From: Burkholderiales bacterium
GTDB lineage: Bacteria; Pseudomonadota; Gammaproteobacteria; Burkholderiales; Burkholderiaceae_C
DNA length: 6,610 bases
Reading direction: 5' to 3'
NCBI GenBank assembly: GCA_947474415.1
Contig: CANJKD010000135.1
Coordinates: 1-6,610 of the forward strand
Shown here: in pieces, positions 1 through 6,566 of the stretch
How positions within the stretch are numbered: position 1 is the first letter of the stretch
How the letters are laid out: the number at the start of each line of letters is the position of its first letter
Position numbers and translations under genes: made by a program
Notes under the pieces: model-generated
Told to the model about the DNA's origin: nothing
Seen by the model: only the letters and a program-made list of their open reading frames with translations
Database searches by the model: none

Positions 1-1368
1 AAGCGCACGCTGCTTCAGTTGTTCGCACCGGCGGCGGTGGTCACCGACCTGCAAGGCAACCTGATGTACGTGCACGGCGAGACCGGCAAATTCCTGCGGC
101 CGGCGCCGGGGCAACCGAGCAACAACGTGGTCGCCATGGCGCGCGAGGGTTTGGCGCGGGAGTTGCGCGAAGCGCTGCACCAAGCGGCGCTGCAGAACCT
201 GCCCACGCTGAACCGCAGCCTGAACGTCAAGACCAATGGCCACACCCAGCCGGTGAGCCTGAGCGTGCGTTTACTGCCTGAAGTGGAAGGCTTGCAGAGC
301 GCATTGCTCGTGAGCTTCCAGGAACTTCCCGGTGCGGCGTCGGCCGCGCCGACGCGCAAGTCGCGCCGTGGCGGCCTGCCCGAGACGCAGCGCGTTCAGG
401 AAATCGAGCACGAACTGGCCAACGCGAAAGAAACCCTCACGGTCATGCTCGAAGGGCAACAAGCATCCAACGAGGAACTACAGTCGACCAACGAGGAACT
501 GCAGAGCACCAATGAAGAACTGCAGTCGACCAACGAAGAGCTCGAAACGTCGAAAGAGGAACTTCAGTCGGTCAACGAAGAACTGGTGACGGTGAACGCC
601 GAGTTGCAGATCAAGATCGAGCAGATGGCCGGCATGCAGGACGACATGAAGAACCTGCTCGACAACATCCGCCTTGGCACCGTGTTCCTCGACCGCCAGC
701 TGATCATCCGGCGCTTCACCCGCGATGCCACCCGCGTGTTCCGGCTCGTGGCCACCGACGTGGGCCGCGCGCTGGCCGACATCCGCTGCGAACTGCAGGG
801 CGCCGACCTGCCGGCCGTTGCGCAAACCGTGCTCGATTCCCTGGTGCCGATCGAGCACGAGTTCTGCACCGCCGCGGGCGTTTGGTACCTGACGCGCATC
901 CAGCCCTACCGCACCGTCGACAACGTCATCGACGGCGTGGTGCTCACCTTCGCCGACGTGACCGAGCGGGTCCACGCCATTGCAGCGCGCAAGGCGGCCG
1001 AACTGGCCCAGGCCATCGTCGACACCGTGAACAAAGCGCTCATCGTGCTCGACGCTGAACTGAGGGTCATTGCCGCGAACCGTGCCTTCTACCGCGAATT
1101 CAATGGTACGCCAGCGGCCACCGTTGGGTTTGCATTTTTCGAATTCGCGATGCACCAGTTCGATGTGCCGTTGTTGCACGATTGGCTCGAAAACGAATTG
1201 CCGCGCGAACGCCTCTTCGAGCGGCGCGTGCTGGAGCACAACTTCGCCGGCCTCGGCGTGCGGCGCCTGCAAGTCAGTGCGCGCCGCCTCGACGGCCAGG
1301 CCGGCATTGGTGATCTGGTGCTGCTCTCGATCGAAAGCATCGGCGCTGCCTCCGAGATGCCGCAGTGA
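1..1368 (+). CDS. CheB-CheR-PAS fusion protein, C-terminal part (5' end outside window)
   Basis: The reading frame is open from base 1 and ends at TGA 1366-1368, so 455 C-terminal residues are visible (numbered here from base 1). Residues about 5-110 form the PAS-like segment that follows the CheR methyltransferase in CheB-CheR fusions (IYVHGETGKFL-like start, MAREGL, then LLVSFQE). Residues about 125-215 are a long coiled coil built on repeated NEELQST heptads, a hallmark of this family. Residues about 218-322 are a PAS domain (NLLDNIRLGTVFLDR, RRFTRDATRVF, GVVLTFADVT). Residues about 332-448 are a second PAS domain (AIVDTVNKALIVLDAE, ANRAFYREF). The CheB methylesterase and CheR methyltransferase domains are inferred to lie upstream; they are not seen. 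No histidine kinase follows: the protein ends after the second PAS domain. It is probably a cytoplasmic sensor. The TTG at base 19 is an internal codon, not a start. Confidence 0.92.
   Translation, partial: KRTLLQLFAPAAVVTDLQGNLMYVHGETGKFLRPAPGQPSNNVVAMAREGLARELREALHQAALQNLPTLNRSLNVKTNGHTQPVSLSVRLLPEVEGLQSALLVSFQELPGAASAAPTRKSRRGGLPETQRVQEIEHELANAKETLTVMLEGQQASNEELQSTNEELQSTNEELQSTNEELETSKEELQSVNEELVTVNAELQIKIEQMAGMQDDMKNLLDNIRLGTVFLDRQLIIRRFTRDATRVFRLVATDVGRALADIRCELQGADLPAVAQTVLDSLVPIEHEFCTAAGVWYLTRIQPYRTVDNVIDGVVLTFADVTERVHAIAARKAAELAQAIVDTVNKALIVLDAELRVIAANRAFYREFNGTPAATVGFAFFEFAMHQFDVPLLHDWLENELPRERLFERRVLEHNFAGLGVRRLQVSARRLDGQAGIGDLVLLSIESIGAASEMPQ
469..615 (+). repeat. 21-bp in-frame tandem repeat encoding NEELQST heptads
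   Basis: Seven consecutive 21-base units start at 469, 490, 511, 532, 553, 574 and 595, each encoding a seven-residue block of the form (N/K)EEL(Q/E/V)(S/T)(T/S/V); the last unit is degenerate (NAEL). Glu pairs fall at residues 158/159, 165/166, 172/173, 179/180, 186/187 and 193/194 of the visible protein. Units differ at many synonymous positions, including TCG versus AGC for the same serine, so the amino-acid pattern is kept while the DNA has drifted. This argues for an old, selected coiled-coil repeat and not a recent slippage expansion. Confidence 0.9.
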
Positions 1369-3581
1369 AACGGTTGCCGGCCCCGCAGCCCTCGCCCGAG
1401 CGTGCCGAGCAACTGCGCGCGGCTGCCGCCAGACACGCCGCCCGCGCCACCGCCGCAGTCGGGCAGCTCGCCAACGAACTGCAGGTGCACCAGATCGAAC
1501 TGGAGATGCAGAACGAGGAGTTGCGACGCACCCTGGCGGAACTCGAAACCGTGCGCGATCGCTATGTCGACCTGTTCGACTTCGCGCCGGTCGGCTACCT
1601 GTCGCTGAATGAAGACGGCGCCATCATCGAGGCCAACCTGACCGGTGCCGTGTTGCTGGGGGCCGAGCGCAAGCGCCTGCTGGGCAGCCGCTTCGCACGC
1701 CATGTGGCGCCTGCCGACACCGACCGATGGCACCACTTCGTGCTGGGCTTGTCGCGAAACATCGAGCCAGGCCGCGTCGAACTCGACCTGAAATCCGGCG
1801 CCGACCGCAGCTTCCATGCGCAGGTCGATGCGCGCCGGGTGGCCAGGCCCGACACCGCACCCACCCTGCGCCTCACGATCACCGATATCACTCAACGAAC
1901 GCGCGACGAAGCCGAGTTGCGGCTTGCCGCCATCGCGTTCGAGGCCCAGGAAGGGATGATGATCACCGACACGAGCGGCGTGATCGAGCGGGTCAACAGC
2001 GCCTTCACCGCAATGACGGGCTACAGCGCAGCCGAGGCGGTCGGCCGCAACGCGCGCCTGCTGCACTCGGGCCGCCATGGCAGCGCGTTCTTTACCGCGA
2101 TGTTCGACAGCGTGAAGCGCAATGGCACCTGGCAAGGCGAGGTCTGGAACCGGCGCAAAGATGGCGAGCTGTATGCCGAATGGCTGACCATCACCGCCGT
2201 GCCGGGTGACACACCCACGAAATCACGCTACGTGGGCACCATGCACGACATCTCGCGGCGCAAGGCCCGCGAAGAAGAGATTGAACAGCTCGCCTTCCAC
2301 GACCCACTCACCGGCTTGCCGAACCGCCGGCTCATGAAAGACCGACTGCAGCAAGCCATGGCGTTGAGCGCCCGCGCCCAGCGCGAAGGCGCGCTGATGT
2401 TCATCGACCTCGACCACTTCAAGGTCATCAACGACACGCTCGGTCACGACAAGGGTGACCAGCTGCTGCGCCAGGTGGCGCAACGCCTGACCGGCTGCGT
2501 GCGCGAATGCGACACCGTGGCGCGGCCCGGCGGCGACGAGTTCGTCGTGATACTGGCGGCCGACCTCAGCGAAGCGGCCGAGGCCGCCGCCGCGCAGGCC
2601 AAGCTGGTTGGCGAAAAGATACTGGCCGCCCTGAACCAGCCGTTCCATATTTCCGGCCAGGAATACCTCTCGGGCGCGAGCATCGGCATCACGCTGTTCA
2701 GCGACCACGAAGTCACGCTCGATGACCTGCTGCAACGCGCCGACCAGGCGATGTACGAAGCCAAGGCCGGCGGCCGCAACACCTTGCGCTTCTTCGACAC
2801 TGTCGTGCAACTGGCAATGCGCGAGCGCACCCAGCTCGAAGCCGCGCTGCGCCTGGCCCTGGCCCGCGGCCAGATGCTGCTGCACTACCAGCCTGTGTTC
2901 AGCGGCGACGGGGTGTTGCACGGTGCCGAGGCCTTGCTGCGCTGGCAGCACCCGCTGCGCGGCTTGTTGTTGCCCGACGCATTCATCGGGATCGCCGAAG
3001 ACACCGGGCTCATCCAGCCGCTCGGCCGCTGGGTGCTGGAAGCGGCATGCGTGCAACTGGCGGCCTGGGCTGCGCTACCGCGCACGGCCGGGCTGACGCT
3101 GTCGGTGAACGTCAGCGCCCGCCAGTGGCGCGACAAGCAGTTCGTGGCGAATGTGCTCGAAACACTGGCCCGCAGCGGCGCGGAACCGGCCCGTCTCACA
3201 CTCGAACTGACCGAAGGCGTGATGCTCGACAACGTGGCCGACACCATCGACAAGATGCAGACCTTGCGGGCGGTCGGCCTGCGCTTCTCGCTCGATGATT
3301 TCGGTACCGGCTATTCGTCGCTCGGTTACCTGAAGCGGCTGCCGCTCGCCCAACTCAAGATCGACCGTTCCTTCGTGCGCGACCTCGCGACGAGCCCGCA
3401 AGATGCGGCGATCACGCGGGCCATCGTCGAGCTGGCCCGCAGCCTGGGCTTGGGCGTCGTCGCCGAGGGCGTAGAAACTCAGGCCCAACGCGACCTGCTC
3501 GCCGGTTGGGGCTGCGACGCATTCCAGGGCGATCTGTTCGGGCCTGCGGCGCCGGCCGGGGCCTTGCTCAAATCGAAGTGA
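1365..3581 (+). CDS. PAS-PAS-GGDEF-EAL cyclic-di-GMP synthase/phosphodiesterase
   Basis: A 738-residue soluble protein with no predicted membrane segment. Order: N-terminal coiled coil (about 34-66), PAS (about 67-176), PAS (about 185-297, with the typical NSAFTAMTGYS stretch), GGDEF (about 303-478), EAL (about 487-735). The cyclase site looks complete: DxLT at 313-316, metal Asp348, Asn356, Asp365 and GGDEF at 389-393. An inhibitory RxxD site (R380-D383) sits five residues before GGDEF. The EAL domain keeps Glu522, Asn582, Glu614, Glu617, Asp644-Asp645, Lys665, Glu701 and Gln721, the residues expected for metal binding and c-di-GMP hydrolysis. It may therefore make and/or degrade c-di-GMP under PAS control; which activity dominates cannot be read from sequence. 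GTG 1365 is chosen as start because it overlaps the upstream stop as GTGA, implying translational coupling; only a weak GAG at 1354-1356 resembles a ribosome binding site. Confidence 0.95.
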   Translation: MKRLPAPQPSPERAEQLRAAAARHAARATAAVGQLANELQVHQIELEMQNEELRRTLAELETVRDRYVDLFDFAPVGYLSLNEDGAIIEANLTGAVLLGAERKRLLGSRFARHVAPADTDRWHHFVLGLSRNIEPGRVELDLKSGADRSFHAQVDARRVARPDTAPTLRLTITDITQRTRDEAELRLAAIAFEAQEGMMITDTSGVIERVNSAFTAMTGYSAAEAVGRNARLLHSGRHGSAFFTAMFDSVKRNGTWQGEVWNRRKDGELYAEWLTITAVPGDTPTKSRYVGTMHDISRRKAREEEIEQLAFHDPLTGLPNRRLMKDRLQQAMALSARAQREGALMFIDLDHFKVINDTLGHDKGDQLLRQVAQRLTGCVRECDTVARPGGDEFVVILAADLSEAAEAAAAQAKLVGEKILAALNQPFHISGQEYLSGASIGITLFSDHEVTLDDLLQRADQAMYEAKAGGRNTLRFFDTVVQLAMRERTQLEAALRLALARGQMLLHYQPVFSGDGVLHGAEALLRWQHPLRGLLLPDAFIGIAEDTGLIQPLGRWVLEAACVQLAAWAALPRTAGLTLSVNVSARQWRDKQFVANVLETLARSGAEPARLTLELTEGVMLDNVADTIDKMQTLRAVGLRFSLDDFGTGYSSLGYLKRLPLAQLKIDRSFVRDLATSPQDAAITRAIVELARSLGLGVVAEGVETQAQRDLLAGWGCDAFQGDLFGPAAPAGALLKSK

Positions 3582-3591
3582 TCGGCCCCCG

Positions 3592-3624
3592 GGGCGACCC
3601 GGGCCTGCGCATCCCGGGTCGTTC
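3592..3624 (+). terminator. GC-rich hairpin, possible terminator of the signalling unit
   Basis: GACCCGGG (3596-3603) pairs perfectly with CCCGGGTC (3613-3620) around a 9-base loop. The stem extends by C3595-G3621, two G-U pairs and G3592-C3624. It begins 10 bases after the GGDEF-EAL stop codon, where a terminator is expected. However, no T-run follows (TGGCCC), so it is not a canonical intrinsic terminator. It could instead be a 3'-end stabilising stem or a chance GC palindrome. Confidence 0.3.
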
Positions 3625-3954
3625 TGGCCCGACCATCGACATCGGTGCGCCGCAGACCGTGCGGGTTGGGCGAGCGCCATGCCTGCGGCTGCGGTGTGAG
3701 GCCAGTTCGAAGACGCTGAACCCCAGTCGGGTTTGAAGCGAGACCACAGCTCGGGCGCCACTCACGGCAGCCACAGGTGCGCACACCAGCGCGCACTGTA
3801 AACGTTCCGGCACCCCATCTTTCCTACAGCCAGCGAAGCTGAGAACCTTGCGCACATGACGATGGCGCGCACGCCCTCGGCAGTCCTCGGGGGTTCCGCT
3901 GCGCGTTTCCGGTCAAAAATGACGGGGTTTCGTGGCTTTCGGTGAGACCCGCTG

Positions 3955-3996
3955 AAAAGCAAAAGCCCTTGATTTCTTCGACAACATCAAGGGCTT
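3955..3996 (-). terminator. Intrinsic terminator of icd
   Basis: A perfect 11-bp inverted repeat, AAGCCCTTGAT (3963-3973) and ATCAAGGGCTT (3986-3996), flanks a 12-base loop. Read on the - strand, the stem is followed directly by TTGCTTTT (3962-3955), giving a classic stem plus U-rich tail 31 bases after the icd stop codon. On the + strand the stem is followed by GCGGGAC, so it should work only for icd. Confidence 0.88.
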
Positions 3997-4027
3997 GCGG
4001 GACGTCATGAGACGCCGTGAAACGAGA

Positions 4028-5281
4028 TCACATGTGGTCGATCATCACCTGTCCGAAGCCCGAGCACGATACCTGCATCGCGCCTTCGATCAGCCGCGCG
4101 AAGTCATAGGTCACCTTCTTGCTGGCGATCGAGGCAACCATCGACGCGATGATCAGGTCGGCTGCGGCACTCCAACCCATGTGGCGCAACATCATCTCGG
4201 CTGAAAGGATCTCGGAGCCGGGGTTGACGTAGTCCTTGCCGGCGTACTTGGGTGCCGTGCCATGGGTGGCTTCGAAGCAGGCCACCGAGTCCGACAGGTT
4301 GGCACCCGGCGCAATGCCGATGCCGCCCACTTGCGCGGCCAATGCGTCGGAGATGTAGTCGCCATTCAGGTTCAAAGTGGCGATCACGGAGTACTCGGCC
4401 GGGCGCAGCAGGATCTGCTGCAGGAAGGCGTCGGCGATGACATCTTTGACAATGATGTCGCGGCCCGTCTTCGGGTTCTTGAACCTGCACCACGGGCCGC
4501 CATCAATCGGTTCGGCGCCGAATTCCTTCTGTGCCAGCGCATAGGCCCAGTCACGGAAGCCACCTTCGGTGTACTTCATGATGTTGCCCTTGTGGACGAT
4601 CGTCAGGTTCGGCTTGTCGTTGTCAATCGTGTACCGCAAGGCCTTGCGCACGAGCCGCTCGGTGCCTTCGCGGGACACCGGCTTGATGCCGATGCCCGAG
4701 GTGTTCGGGAAGCGGATCTTCTTCACGCCCATCTCGTCGATCAGGAACTTGATGAGCTTCTTCGCCTTGTCGGATTCGGCTTCGTATTCGATGCCGGCGT
4801 AGATGTCTTCCGAGTTCTCACGGAAGATCACCATGTCGATTTTTTCGGGCTCTTTCACCGGCGACGGCACGCCCTTGAAGTACTGCACCGGGCGCAGGCA
4901 GACGTACAGATCGAGCTCCTGGCGCAGTGCCACGTTGAGCGAGCGGATGCCACCGCCTACGGGCGTGGTCAGCGGGCCCTTGATCGACACCACATACTCG
5001 CGAAGCACGGCGAGCGACTCTTCCGGCAACCACACATCAGGGCCATAGATTCGGGTCGATTTCTCGCCGGCATAGATCTCCATCCAGTGGATCTTCTTCT
5101 TGCCGGCGTAGGCCTTGGCCACCGCCGCATCGACCACCTTGATCATCACCGGGGTGATGTCGAAACCGATGCCGTCGCCCTCAATGTACGGAATGATTGG
5201 CTGGTCAGGGACGTTCAACGACAAATCGGCGTTGACGGTAATCTTCTGCCCGCCTTCGGGCACCTTGATGTGCTGGTACAT
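4028..5281 (-). CDS. icd: Isocitrate dehydrogenase, NADP-dependent
   Basis: A 417-residue homodimeric-type enzyme converting isocitrate to 2-oxoglutarate and CO2 with NADPH formation in the TCA cycle; the E. coli enzyme has 416 residues and aligns with a one-residue offset. Substrate and metal residues are visible: Ser114 in [11 protein letters not shown], Tyr161, Lys231, Asp308 and Asp312 in [13 protein letters not shown] preference is indicated by Lys345-Tyr346 (HGTAPKYAG) and by Tyr392 and Arg396 (TYDFARL). Ser114 corresponds to the serine phosphorylated by AceK in E. coli, so regulation of that kind is possible. The frame stays open for another 71 codons upstream, but those overlap the opposite-strand DUF192 gene and do not resemble Icd. 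ATG 5281 gives the family N-terminus ([11 protein letters not shown]) and has GGAG at 5295-5292, ten bases upstream. Single gene with its own terminator. Confidence 0.98.
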   Translation of the reverse strand: MYQHIKVPEGGQKITVNADLSLNVPDQPIIPYIEGDGIGFDITPVMIKVVDAAVAKAYAGKKKIHWMEIYAGEKSTRIYGPDVWLPEESLAVLREYVVSIKGPLTTPVGGGIRSLNVALRQELDLYVCLRPVQYFKGVPSPVKEPEKIDMVIFRENSEDIYAGIEYEAESDKAKKLIKFLIDEMGVKKIRFPNTSGIGIKPVSREGTERLVRKALRYTIDNDKPNLTIVHKGNIMKYTEGGFRDWAYALAQKEFGAEPIDGGPWCRFKNPKTGRDIIVKDVIADAFLQQILLRPAEYSVIATLNLNGDYISDALAAQVGGIGIAPGANLSDSVACFEATHGTAPKYAGKDYVNPGSEILSAEMMLRHMGWSAAADLIIASMVASIASKKVTYDFARLIEGAMQVSCSGFGQVMIDHM

Positions 5282-5321
5282 GAGGTTGTGGCTCCGGGCG
5301 CTGGGTTGTTGGGAAGCGGCG

Positions 5322-5349
5322 TTCGATTCTAGGCCTGCACATTGATAAT
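5322..5349 (+). promoter_or_regulatory. Candidate promoter of the DUF192 gene
   Basis: GATAAT (5344-5349) matches TATAAT at five of six bases and lies 25 bases before the preferred ATG at 5375. The -35 candidate TTCGAT (5322-5327, 16-base spacer) is weak. The element overlaps the icd candidate promoter on the other strand. Confidence 0.3.
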
Positions 5350-5353
5350 CCAG
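5326..5353 (-). promoter_or_regulatory. Candidate icd promoter
   Basis: On the - strand, TAGAAT (5331-5326) matches the TATAAT -10 consensus at five of six bases, about 45 bases before the icd ATG. The best-spaced upstream hexamer, CTGGAT (5352-5347, 15-base spacer), is a poor -35. Position in the only available upstream gap is the main support. Confidence 0.3.
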
Positions 5354-5374
5354 CCACCCACTCTGCCCACGCCA

Positions 5375-5827
5375 ATGACACGCATGCCCGCGCGACTCGC
5401 CTTTTTCCTTGTCACCACCGCGTGGGGCATTGCCAGCCATGCGCAAGACGGCCCGCAGAAGTTGGCTGCGATCCGCTTGAGCGCTGGCATGCACGTGATC
5501 CAGGCCGAGCTTGCGCAGTCACCGGAAGAACGCACGATCGGCCTGATGTTCCGCAAGACCATGGCCACCAACGACGGCATGCTGTTTGCCTTCGAACAAG
5601 CCGGCCAGCAATGCTTCTGGATGAAGAACACGCTGCTGCCGCTGTCGGCCGCGTTCGTCGCCGATGACGGCACGGTGGTGAACATCGAGGACATGAGGCC
5701 GCAGACGCTCGACGGTCACTGTTCCCTGAAACCTGTGCGTTTCGTGCTCGAGATGAACGAAGGCTGGTTCGCGAAGCGCGGCATCAAGCCGGGAGCCAAG
5801 TTGCAGGGCGCGCCGTTCAGGAAGTGA
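5375..5827 (+). CDS. Exported DUF192 family protein
   Basis: A 150-residue protein of unknown biochemical function. Residues 1-23 look like a Sec signal peptide: basic start (MTRMPAR), hydrophobic core ([13 protein letters not shown]), and SHA before the likely cleavage at 23/24. This makes the mature protein periplasmic or secreted. Residues about 31-145 match the DUF192 pattern: [73 protein letters not shown]. The mature chain has two cysteines (80 and 116), which could form a disulfide. The start is uncertain: ATG 5375 is preferred because it gives a complete signal peptide, but ATG 5384 would also work and neither has a clear ribosome binding site. A TTG at 5342 would add residues in front of the signal peptide and is unlikely. 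Divergent from icd and convergent with sodB. Confidence 0.9.
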   Translation: MTRMPARLAFFLVTTAWGIASHAQDGPQKLAAIRLSAGMHVIQAELAQSPEERTIGLMFRKTMATNDGMLFAFEQAGQQCFWMKNTLLPLSAAFVADDGTVVNIEDMRPQTLDGHCSLKPVRFVLEMNEGWFAKRGIKPGAKLQGAPFRK

Positions 5828-5848
5828 CGCCGCCGTGCCGGCATTGAA

Positions 5849-5871
5849 AAGGCCGGTCAGTGACCGGCCTT
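5849..5871. terminator. Shared terminator hairpin between the DUF192 gene and sodB
   Basis: AAGGCCGGT (5849-5857) pairs perfectly with ACCGGCCTT (5863-5871) around CAGTG. The hairpin sits 21 bases after the DUF192 stop and 46 bases after the sodB stop. On the - strand it is followed by TTC and the stem ends in CCTT, giving a run of four T; on the + strand the stem ends in CCTT followed by GCTGC. It should therefore serve sodB better, but it is placed to stop both convergent transcripts. Confidence 0.8.
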
Positions 5872-5917
5872 GCTGCATTCGGCAGCATACCCCGCCACCA
5901 TGCGGGCTGGCGTTGGA

Positions 5918-6499
5918 TCAGGCGAAGTTCGCTTCCGCGAAGTCCCAGTTCACCAGCGACGTGAGGAAGGTCTCGACCCACTTCGGGCGCATGTTGCGAT
6001 AGTCGATGTAATAGGCGTGTTCCCACACGTCGACGGTCAACAATGCCTTGTCTGCCGTGGTCAGCGGGGTGCCGGCGGCGCCCATGTTGACGATGTCGAC
6101 ACTGCCGTCGGACTTCTTCACCAGGAAGGTCCAGCCGGAGCCGAAGTTGCCCACGGCGCTCTTCGTGAAGGCTTCCTTGAAGGCGGCATAGCTGCCCCAC
6201 TTCGCGCTGATCGCGGCACCCAGTGCGCCCTTCGGCTCGCCGCCGCCGGCCGGCTTCATGCAGTTCCAGAAGAACGTGTGGTTCCAGATCTGGGCCGAAT
6301 TGTTGTAGACACCGCCGGTCGACTTCTTGATGATTTCTTCAAGCGACAGGCTCTCGAACTCTGTTCCCTTTTGCAGGTTGTTCAGGTTAACGACATACGC
6401 GTTGTGATGCTTGCCGTAGTGGTACTCCAGCGTCTCATTGCTCAGGTGCGGCACCAGGGCGTCGAGGGCGTACGGCAGTGCGGGCAGGGTGTGTTCCAT
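5918..6499 (-). CDS. sodB: Superoxide dismutase, iron type
   Basis: A 193-residue cytoplasmic enzyme, the same length as E. coli SodB, that converts superoxide to oxygen and hydrogen peroxide. Metal ligands are His27, His74, Asp157 and His161, within [14 protein letters not shown] and [13 protein letters not shown]. Tyr35 is the conserved active-site tyrosine. Gln70 in NNSAQIWNH is the placement typical of iron rather than manganese enzymes. No signal peptide is present. Two adjacent ATG codons exist (6502 and 6499). The second is chosen because AAGG at 6509-6506 is six bases before it but only three before the first, and because relatives start MEHTLP. Single gene with its own promoter region and terminator; the upstream neighbour lies outside the window. 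Confidence 0.98.
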   Translation of the reverse strand: MEHTLPALPYALDALVPHLSNETLEYHYGKHHNAYVVNLNNLQKGTEFESLSLEEIIKKSTGGVYNNSAQIWNHTFFWNCMKPAGGGEPKGALGAAISAKWGSYAAFKEAFTKSAVGNFGSGWTFLVKKSDGSVDIVNMGAAGTPLTTADKALLTVDVWEHAYYIDYRNMRPKWVETFLTSLVNWDFAEANFA

Positions 6500-6505
6500 C
6501 ATTGA

Positions 6506-6511
6506 CCTTTT
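6506..6511 (-). promoter_or_regulatory. sodB ribosome binding site
   Basis: On the - strand AAAAGG (6511-6506) is followed by six bases and then ATG 6499. The spacing selects the second of two adjacent ATG codons as the sodB start. Confidence 0.6.
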
Positions 6512-6537
6512 CCAGGAAGTTAGGGAGTGCTACAGCT

Positions 6538-6566
6538 ATTGTAGGCAGCTGGCCATGGCCCTGCAG
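6538..6566 (-). promoter_or_regulatory. Candidate sodB promoter
   Basis: On the - strand TACAAT (6543-6538) matches the -10 consensus at five of six bases and would start transcription near 6531, giving a leader of about 30 bases. The hexamer with 17-base spacing, CTGCAG (6566-6561), fits the -35 consensus poorly. A 10-bp palindrome GGCCATGGCC (6551-6560) lies in the spacer and might bind a regulator or be a chance GC palindrome. I do not see a clear Fur box. Confidence 0.42.

Larger units (their letters stand above)
3582..4027. other. Non-coding gap between the GGDEF-EAL gene and icd
   Basis: No convincing gene is found in these 446 bases. Open frames on both strands are short, rich in Arg, Pro and Cys, lack ribosome binding sites, and match no family I recognise. 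The gap contains a GC-rich hairpin at 3592-3624, a 6-bp hairpin (GTGCGC 3777-3782 with GCGCAC 3791-3796), an outer CTGTA/TACAG pair at 3796-3800 and 3825-3829, and the icd terminator at 3955-3996. The bases around 3900-3960 are more AT-rich than the flanking genes. Confidence 0.7.

Noticed and set aside
469..615. 21-bp repeats as a recent slippage or CRISPR-like array
   Set aside because: They are in-frame, contiguous, synonymously diverged and encode a known coiled-coil pattern; there are no spacers.
478..1272. Long - strand open frame opposite the CheB-CheR-PAS gene
   Set aside because: It is antisense to a well-supported gene, has His/Val/Gln-rich composition typical of GC-rich shadow frames, and shows no family motif.
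1089..2135. 348-codon - strand open frame across the overlap of the two signalling genes
   Set aside because: It runs opposite clear PAS domains of both genes and resembles no known protein.
2223..3056. 277-codon - strand open frame opposite GGDEF-EAL
   Set aside because: The GGDEF and EAL catalytic motifs on the + strand settle which frame is coding.
3694..3720. GTTCGAA stretch resembling a tRNA T-loop
   Set aside because: The flanking bases do not form a T-arm, and no acceptor stem or anticodon arm is found around it.
3568..3962. Small - strand open frames in the gap after the GGDEF-EAL gene
   Set aside because: They have no ribosome binding site, overlap each other and the icd terminator, and have no recognisable sequence.
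4262..5332. 356-codon + strand open frame opposite icd
   Set aside because: The icd product matches its family over its full length; the + frame is a codon-bias shadow.
5282..5494. 71-codon N-terminal extension of icd
   Set aside because: It overlaps the DUF192 gene, does not resemble Icd, and ATG 5281 gives the family-length protein.
6500..6502. First of two ATG codons as the sodB start
   Set aside because: It is only three bases from the AAGG ribosome binding site and would add a Met not seen in the family.
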